Below, piece by piece: positions 59,896 to 64,000 of a stretch of DNA of 64,000 nt; the first letter of the stretch is position 1, and each line of letters starts with the position of its first letter. A model generated the notes under the pieces. That model had not been told where the DNA came from, ran no database searches, and saw only the letters and a program-made list of their open reading frames with translations. This DNA comes from Streptomyces lateritius (GTDB lineage: Bacteria > Actinomycetota > Actinomycetes > Streptomycetales > Streptomycetaceae): positions 62,001 to 126,000 of the forward strand of contig NZ_BMTO01000008.1 of assembly GCF_014649715.1 (NCBI RefSeq), given 5' to 3'. A program made the translations under genes and the position numbers.

Positions 59896-60449
59896 TCCTC
59901 GCCGCCCAGAGCCCCGGCTTCCTCTCGCCCTCCGGCGTCGAGATCGCCTTCCTCCTCGTCGGCCTCGTCACCCTCGGCGCGGCCGTCGTCACCGTCACCA
60001 CCCGGCAGCTCGTCCACGCCGCCCTCTGGCTGGTCGTGACGCTCGGCGGCCTCGCCGTCGCCTACCTGCTGCTGACCGCCGAGTTCATCGCCTGGGTCCA
60101 GGTGCTGATCTACGTCGGCTCCGTCGTCGTCCTCCTCCTCTTCGGGCTCATGCTCACCAAGGCCCCCATCGGCCGCTCCCCGGACGCCGACTCGGGCAAC
60201 CGCCCGGTCGCCCTCGTGGTCGCGCTCGCCGCGGCCGCCGCACTCGTCTGGGTCGTCGTCGACGCCTTCCGTACGACCTGGATCGACCTCGACGGACCCG
60301 CCCAGGGCTCCACCAAGGCGTCCGGCGAGATCCTCTTCCGGTACTGGGTGCTGCCCTTCGAGGCCCTCTCCGTCCTCCTGCTCGCCGCGCTGGTCGGCGC
60401 GATCGTGCTGTCCCGCAAGAACACCGGCGAGAAGGAAGGACCGCGCTGA
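59892..60449 (+). CDS. nuoJ2: Complex I subunit J, second copy
   Basis: The 185-residue five-helix membrane protein has the conserved QVLIYVGSVVVLLLFGLMLTK (about 71-91) and a final LPFEALSVLLLAALVGAIVLS helix. It is about 95 residues shorter than copy one because it has no cytoplasmic tail. GTG overlaps the nuoI2 stop; nuoK2 ATG overlaps its stop by one base (TGATG). Confidence 0.95.
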   Translation: MILAAQSPGFLSPSGVEIAFLLVGLVTLGAAVVTVTTRQLVHAALWLVVTLGGLAVAYLLLTAEFIAWVQVLIYVGSVVVLLLFGLMLTKAPIGRSPDADSGNRPVALVVALAAAAALVWVVVDAFRTTWIDLDGPAQGSTKASGEILFRYWVLPFEALSVLLLAALVGAIVLSRKNTGEKEGPR

Positions 60450-60823
60450 TGCATCTCGCCTACCCGGCCGTCCTCGCCGCCCTGCTCTTCTGCGTCGGCC
60501 TCTACGGCGTCCTCGCCCGCCGCAACGCGATCCTGGTCCTGATGTCCGTCGAGCTGATGCTCAACGCCGTCAACCTCAACCTGGTCGCCTTCGACGTCTG
60601 GCTCCGCGACACCCTCCACGCCGGCCAGGCCTTCACCCTCTTCATCATCGCCATCGCCGCCGCCGAGATCGGCATCGGTCTCGCGATCGTCCTGATGGTC
60701 TACCGCAACCGAGGCAGCTCGGACGTCGACCGGCTCCGGGACACGGCCGAGACCGACGAGAGCGCCCCCGCGCCCGGCGAGGCCCCCGCGGCCGCCGGCG
60801 AGAAGGCCGAGGCCACCGCGTGA
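60449..60823 (+). CDS. nuoK2: Complex I subunit K, second copy
   Basis: The 124-residue membrane protein has three helices with conserved Glu residues in VLMSVELMLNAVNLNLVAF (about 30-48) and IIAIAAAEIGIGLAIVLMVY (about 66-85). A charged tail of about 35 residues rich in Ala, Glu and Pro extends past the usual 100-residue family length. nuoL2 GTG overlaps its stop. Confidence 0.95.
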   Translation: MHLAYPAVLAALLFCVGLYGVLARRNAILVLMSVELMLNAVNLNLVAFDVWLRDTLHAGQAFTLFIIAIAAAEIGIGLAIVLMVYRNRGSSDVDRLRDTAETDESAPAPGEAPAAAGEKAEATA

Positions 60824-62820
60824 CCACCACGACCCTCGCCGTCCTCGTCCCCCTCCTCCCCTTCCTCGGCTCCGCCGCCGGCCTCCTCCTCGGCCGTCGA
60901 GCACCCGGCTTCGTCCGCCCGCTGGCCGTCCTCCCGACGCTGGCCGCGGCCGTCCTCGCCGTCTTCGTCGCCGCCCGGCAGGGCGGCGGGAAGACCATCG
61001 AGGCCGCCACCCAGCTCACCCCCACCGGCTCGGTCCCCATCGACCTGGCCCTGCACATCGACGGCTTCGCGGCCCTCGCCGCCGTCCTCGTCGGCGTGGT
61101 CGCCACCTGCGTGCAGATCTACTCGACCGGATACCTCCGCGACGACCCGCGCTACCCCTCCTACGCGGCGCTGGTCTCCCTCTTCACCTCCGCGATGCTG
61201 CTCGTCGTCTACTCGGGTGACCTGATGGTGCTCCTGGTCGGCTGGGAGATCATGGGCATCTGCTCGTACTTCCTCGTCGGCCACTACTGGGAGACCCCCG
61301 AGGCGCGCGCCGCCTCCCTCAAGGCCTTCCTGGTCACCAAGCTCGGCGACGTCCCCTTCCTGATCGGACTGTTCGCGCTCGCCGCGGACGCCGGCACCTT
61401 CCGCATCGACGGGATCCTCGGCGCGGTCGCCGGCGACGGCCTCGACCACCCCACGCTGATCGCCCTGCTGCTCCTCGCCGGTGTGGCGGGCAAGTCCGCG
61501 CAGTTCCCGCTGCACACCTGGCTCCCCGACGCGATGGCCGGCCCCACCCCCGTCTCGGCGCTGATCCACGCGGCGACGATGGTCGCCGCCGGTATCTACT
61601 TCGTGGCCCGGCTCCTCCCCGTCTTCGCCTCCTCCTCCGCCGCCCTGACCGTGCTCGCCGTGATGGCCGCGATCACCATGGTCGGCTCGGCCCTCGCCGC
61701 GCTCGCCCAGGACGACATCAAGCGGGTCCTCGCCTACTCGACCATCGGCCAGCTCGGCTACATGGCCGGCGCCCTGGCCGTCGGCGACCGCGGCGCCGCC
61801 GTCTTCCACCTCCTGTCCCACGGTGCCTTCAAGGCGCTCCTCTTCCTCGCCGCCGGCGCCGTCATCCACGCCGCCGGTACGAACTCCCTCTCGGCCATGT
61901 CCCGGATGAGCGGCCTGACCCGGCGGATCCCCGACGCGTACTGGACGATGACCGTCGCCCTCCTCGCCCTCGCCGCGCTCCCGCCGTTCGCAGGCTTCTT
62001 CTCCAAGGAAGCCGTCCTCGTGGCCGCCGAGCACACCGCCCTCGGAGACCGGACCGTCGCCCCCGCCGGGGCCGGCTGGACCGTCCTCGTCGCGGGCCTG
62101 CTCACCGCGCTCCTCACCGCCGCCTACGCGATGCGTCTCTGGCTGCTCGCCTTCCGTGGCCGGGGCGCCGAAGCCCCCGACCACGGCCGTCAGCCGCTCG
62201 CCATGACCACCGTCCTGTGGGTGCTCGCCGTCCCCTCCCTCGGCTTCGGGCTGAGCGTCACCTACCTCGACGACTGGTTCGACGGCCACGCCCTCACCCC
62301 GACCGTCACGACCGCCGTCCTCGGCACCGGCATCGCCGTCGTCGGCGCCCTGGTCACCTACGCGGTCTGGCAGCGCACCCGCGCCCTCGCGGCCCGCACC
62401 CCGCTCGGCGCCGTCGCCGCCCACCCCGAGGGCGGCGCCGGTCTCGTCGAGGCCGAGGCCATCGCCGGCCACGCCCCCGCCTACGGCGACATCGCCTCGG
62501 CTCCGGACCCGGCCGACCCCGGCCGTGTCCTCCTCGGACCCCTGCACCGCCACGCGGCAACCGGCTTCCACCTGGACGCCGTCTACCGGACGCTGTTCGT
62601 CCGCCCCGTCCAGGCCGGAGCCTCCCTGGTCCGCTTCCTGGACCGCGAGGTCGTCGACACCTACGTCCGCGGTGCGGGCACCGGCACCAACTGGCTGGGG
62701 TGGCTCGTCCGCCGAGCCCAGACCGGCAACGTGCAGACCTACCTCAGCGCCCTGCTGGCCGGCTCCGTCGTCCTGGCGATCGCCGCCGTCGTCCTCGCCA
62801 ACGTCGCCGCCGGAGCGTGA
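60820..62820 (+). CDS. nuoL2: Complex I subunit L, second copy
   Basis: The 666-residue antiporter-like subunit has VLLVGWEIMGICSYFLVGHYWE (about 131-152, with the key Glu), FPLHTWLPDAMAGPTPVSALIHAATMVAAGIYFVARL (about 228-264) and AQDDIKRVLAYSTIGQLGYM (about 297-316). The C-terminal part holds the lateral-helix region, TGTNWLGWLVRRAQTGNVQTYL and a last membrane helix. GTG overlaps the nuoK2 stop. Identity with copy one is limited to the family core. Confidence 0.95.
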   Translation: MTTTTLAVLVPLLPFLGSAAGLLLGRRAPGFVRPLAVLPTLAAAVLAVFVAARQGGGKTIEAATQLTPTGSVPIDLALHIDGFAALAAVLVGVVATCVQIYSTGYLRDDPRYPSYAALVSLFTSAMLLVVYSGDLMVLLVGWEIMGICSYFLVGHYWETPEARAASLKAFLVTKLGDVPFLIGLFALAADAGTFRIDGILGAVAGDGLDHPTLIALLLLAGVAGKSAQFPLHTWLPDAMAGPTPVSALIHAATMVAAGIYFVARLLPVFASSSAALTVLAVMAAITMVGSALAALAQDDIKRVLAYSTIGQLGYMAGALAVGDRGAAVFHLLSHGAFKALLFLAAGAVIHAAGTNSLSAMSRMSGLTRRIPDAYWTMTVALLALAALPPFAGFFSKEAVLVAAEHTALGDRTVAPAGAGWTVLVAGLLTALLTAAYAMRLWLLAFRGRGAEAPDHGRQPLAMTTVLWVLAVPSLGFGLSVTYLDDWFDGHALTPTVTTAVLGTGIAVVGALVTYAVWQRTRALAARTPLGAVAAHPEGGAGLVEAEAIAGHAPAYGDIASAPDPADPGRVLLGPLHRHAATGFHLDAVYRTLFVRPVQAGASLVRFLDREVVDTYVRGAGTGTNWLGWLVRRAQTGNVQTYLSALLAGSVVLAIAAVVLANVAAGA

Positions 62821-62823
62821 GCC

Positions 62824-64000
62824 GTGATCGATATCAGCGAATCCGTGATGCAGTTCCTTCTCGCGTTGATCGTCGTCGGGCCGCTCCTCGGCGCCGCCGC
62901 CGCTCTCCTCCCCGCCCCGCCCGGACTGAAGGGGAAGTCGCCCGACCAGGCCGTGCTCCGCCACGGCGTGACCGTCACCGGCGCGATCCTCGTCGCCGCG
63001 ATCGTCCTCGCGCTCGGCTTCGACCACGCCCAGCCGTCGAAGATGCAGGCGAGCACGGACATCACGTGGATCCCCGCACTCGACGTGCGCATCCACCTCG
63101 GCGTCGACGGCATTTCCCTCCCCCTCCTGGTCCTGACCGCGCTGCTGACCTTCCTCTGCGCGCTCCACAGCTACTTCAAGATGCCTTCCGGCCCGTCCCC
63201 GAAGGCGTTCGTCGCCCTGCTGCTCGTCCTCGAGTCCGGCACGCTCGCCACCTTCGCCGTCCTCGACCTCGTCCTGTTCTTCCTGGCCTTCGAGATGGTC
63301 CTCATCCCGATGTACTTCCTCATCGCCCGCTGGGGCGGCGAGGGCAGGCAGGCAGCCGCCTGGAAGTTCATCCTCTTCACGCTGCTCGGTTCGGTCGTCA
63401 TGCTGCTCGGCCTGCTCCTCATCGGCCTGAAGGCGGGCACGTTCGACATGGTGGCACTGGCCACTGACAACGGCCGCGGACTGACCACATCCGTGCAGGT
63501 CATCGCCGTTCTCGCGATCGGGATCGGGCTCGCCGTGAAGACCCCGATGTGGCCGCTGCACAGCTGGCTCCCGGACGCCCACACCGCCGCCCCGACCGTC
63601 GGTTCGGTCCTCCTCGCCGGCGTGCTGCTGAAGATGGGCACGTACGGGTTCGTCCGCATCATCCTGCCGGTCGCCCCGGACGGCATGCGCCTCTTCGCCC
63701 CGTACCTCGCCGCCCTCGCCGTCGTCGGTATCATCTACGGATCGCTCGCCTGCCTCGCACTCGCGAAGACCGGCGGCAAGGGCGACCTCAAGCGCCTCAT
63801 CGCCTACTCCTCCGTCGGCCACATGGGCTTCGTCCTCCTCGGCATCGCGACCATGACCCCCACCGGGGTCAACGGCGCGCTCTTCGCCAACATCGCCCAC
63901 GGCCTCATCACCGGCCTCCTCTTCTTCCTCGTCGGCGCGGTCAAGGACCGGTACGGCACCGCGGACCTCGACACCCTCGCGGGCGCGACCGGCGCCGCCC
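62824..64000 (+). CDS. nuoM2: Complex I subunit M, second copy (cut by the right edge)
   Basis: From GTG at 62824, three bases after the nuoL2 stop, 392 codons are open to the window end. The visible part has DGISLPLLVLTALLTFLC (about 98-115), FFLAFEMVLIPMYFLIARWGG (conserved Glu, about 149-169), KTPMWPLHSWLPDAHTAAPTVGSVLLAGVLLKMGTYG (conserved Lys, about 239-275) and GDLKRLIAYSSVGHMGFVLLG. It is an antiporter-like pump subunit; nuoN2 probably follows outside the window. Confidence 0.94.
   Translation, partial: MIDISESVMQFLLALIVVGPLLGAAAALLPAPPGLKGKSPDQAVLRHGVTVTGAILVAAIVLALGFDHAQPSKMQASTDITWIPALDVRIHLGVDGISLPLLVLTALLTFLCALHSYFKMPSGPSPKAFVALLLVLESGTLATFAVLDLVLFFLAFEMVLIPMYFLIARWGGEGRQAAAWKFILFTLLGSVVMLLGLLLIGLKAGTFDMVALATDNGRGLTTSVQVIAVLAIGIGLAVKTPMWPLHSWLPDAHTAAPTVGSVLLAGVLLKMGTYGFVRIILPVAPDGMRLFAPYLAALAVVGIIYGSLACLALAKTGGKGDLKRLIAYSSVGHMGFVLLGIATMTPTGVNGALFANIAHGLITGLLFFLVGAVKDRYGTADLDTLAGATGAA

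Noticed and set aside
60700..63900. A 1066-codon open frame on the minus strand opposite nuoK2, nuoL2 and nuoM2
   Set aside because: Same GC-driven artefact; composition is Gly/Glu/Asp/Arg with no domain. Similar long antisense frames opposite nuoG-I, nuoK-M, nuoM-N, korA and the CocE hydrolase were also dismissed.

Overview
The window is high-GC, strongly third-position-GC-biased DNA, with many GTG/TTG starts, 4-bp start/stop overlaps and futalosine-pathway menaquinone genes. This points to a Streptomyces or close-relative chromosome, probably the conserved core. There are no tRNA, rRNA or CRISPR features and no intact transposase. The only mobile-looking DNA is a pair of about 180-bp MITE-like repeats.

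Layout. 1-2000: four small minus-strand genes (exported protein fragment, DinB-like, DUF1992, cold-shock protein with a hairpin leader). 2129-10462: menaquinone genes (mqnA, mqnC, a degenerate amidohydrolase-like gene, menG, a geranylgeranyl-reductase-family flavoprotein), interrupted by a lipoprotein esterase and a membrane Ser/Thr kinase. 10428-13323: GlxA/AraC regulator divergent from an imine-reductase-like gene, then an NlpC/P60 endopeptidase. 14014-29893: a complete 14-gene complex I operon, nuoA-N, with an elaborate control region. 29951-42067: single genes (secreted proteins, fumarylacetoacetase, sortase-anchored protein, CocE-type hydrolase, polyprenyl diphosphate synthase, LolA-like protein, M28 aminopeptidase, arginase-family protein, DUF1203, VOC protein). 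42089-48671: small regulators (CGNR, two HxlR) paired with likely targets, plus membrane proteins. 48736-51718: korB-korA, a ferredoxin-dependent 2-oxoacid oxidoreductase. 51973-55528: one NarL-type response regulator with two paralogous sensor kinases. 55772-64000: a second, reduced nuo cluster (A, B, C, H, I, J, K, L, M, cut at the right edge) with no nuoD, E, F or G.

How the genes fit together. The region is a respiratory island. Futalosine-route enzymes, a prenyl-chain synthase, MenG and a probable MenJ-like reductase make the menaquinone pool. The 14-subunit complex I feeds it from NADH. The second nuo cluster keeps the iron-sulfur subunits B and I and the membrane pump subunits, but lacks the NADH module and the quinone-site partner NuoD. 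With KorAB, a producer of reduced ferredoxin, a few kilobases away, a ferredoxin-linked complex I variant is a reasonable hypothesis, not a demonstrated one.

Most notable observations: the D/E/F/G-less nuo cluster with a repeat-bearing, disordered NuoC extension; a 17-bp palindrome that seems to serve as -10 element for two divergent leaderless genes; the MITE-like pair abutting TAG stop codons; a shared ACTTNNAAGT-type core at both HxlR genes; a Rex-like operator plus a 33-bp-spaced direct repeat before nuoA; and a related ~50-bp segment at the 5' ends of nuoD and nuoI2.
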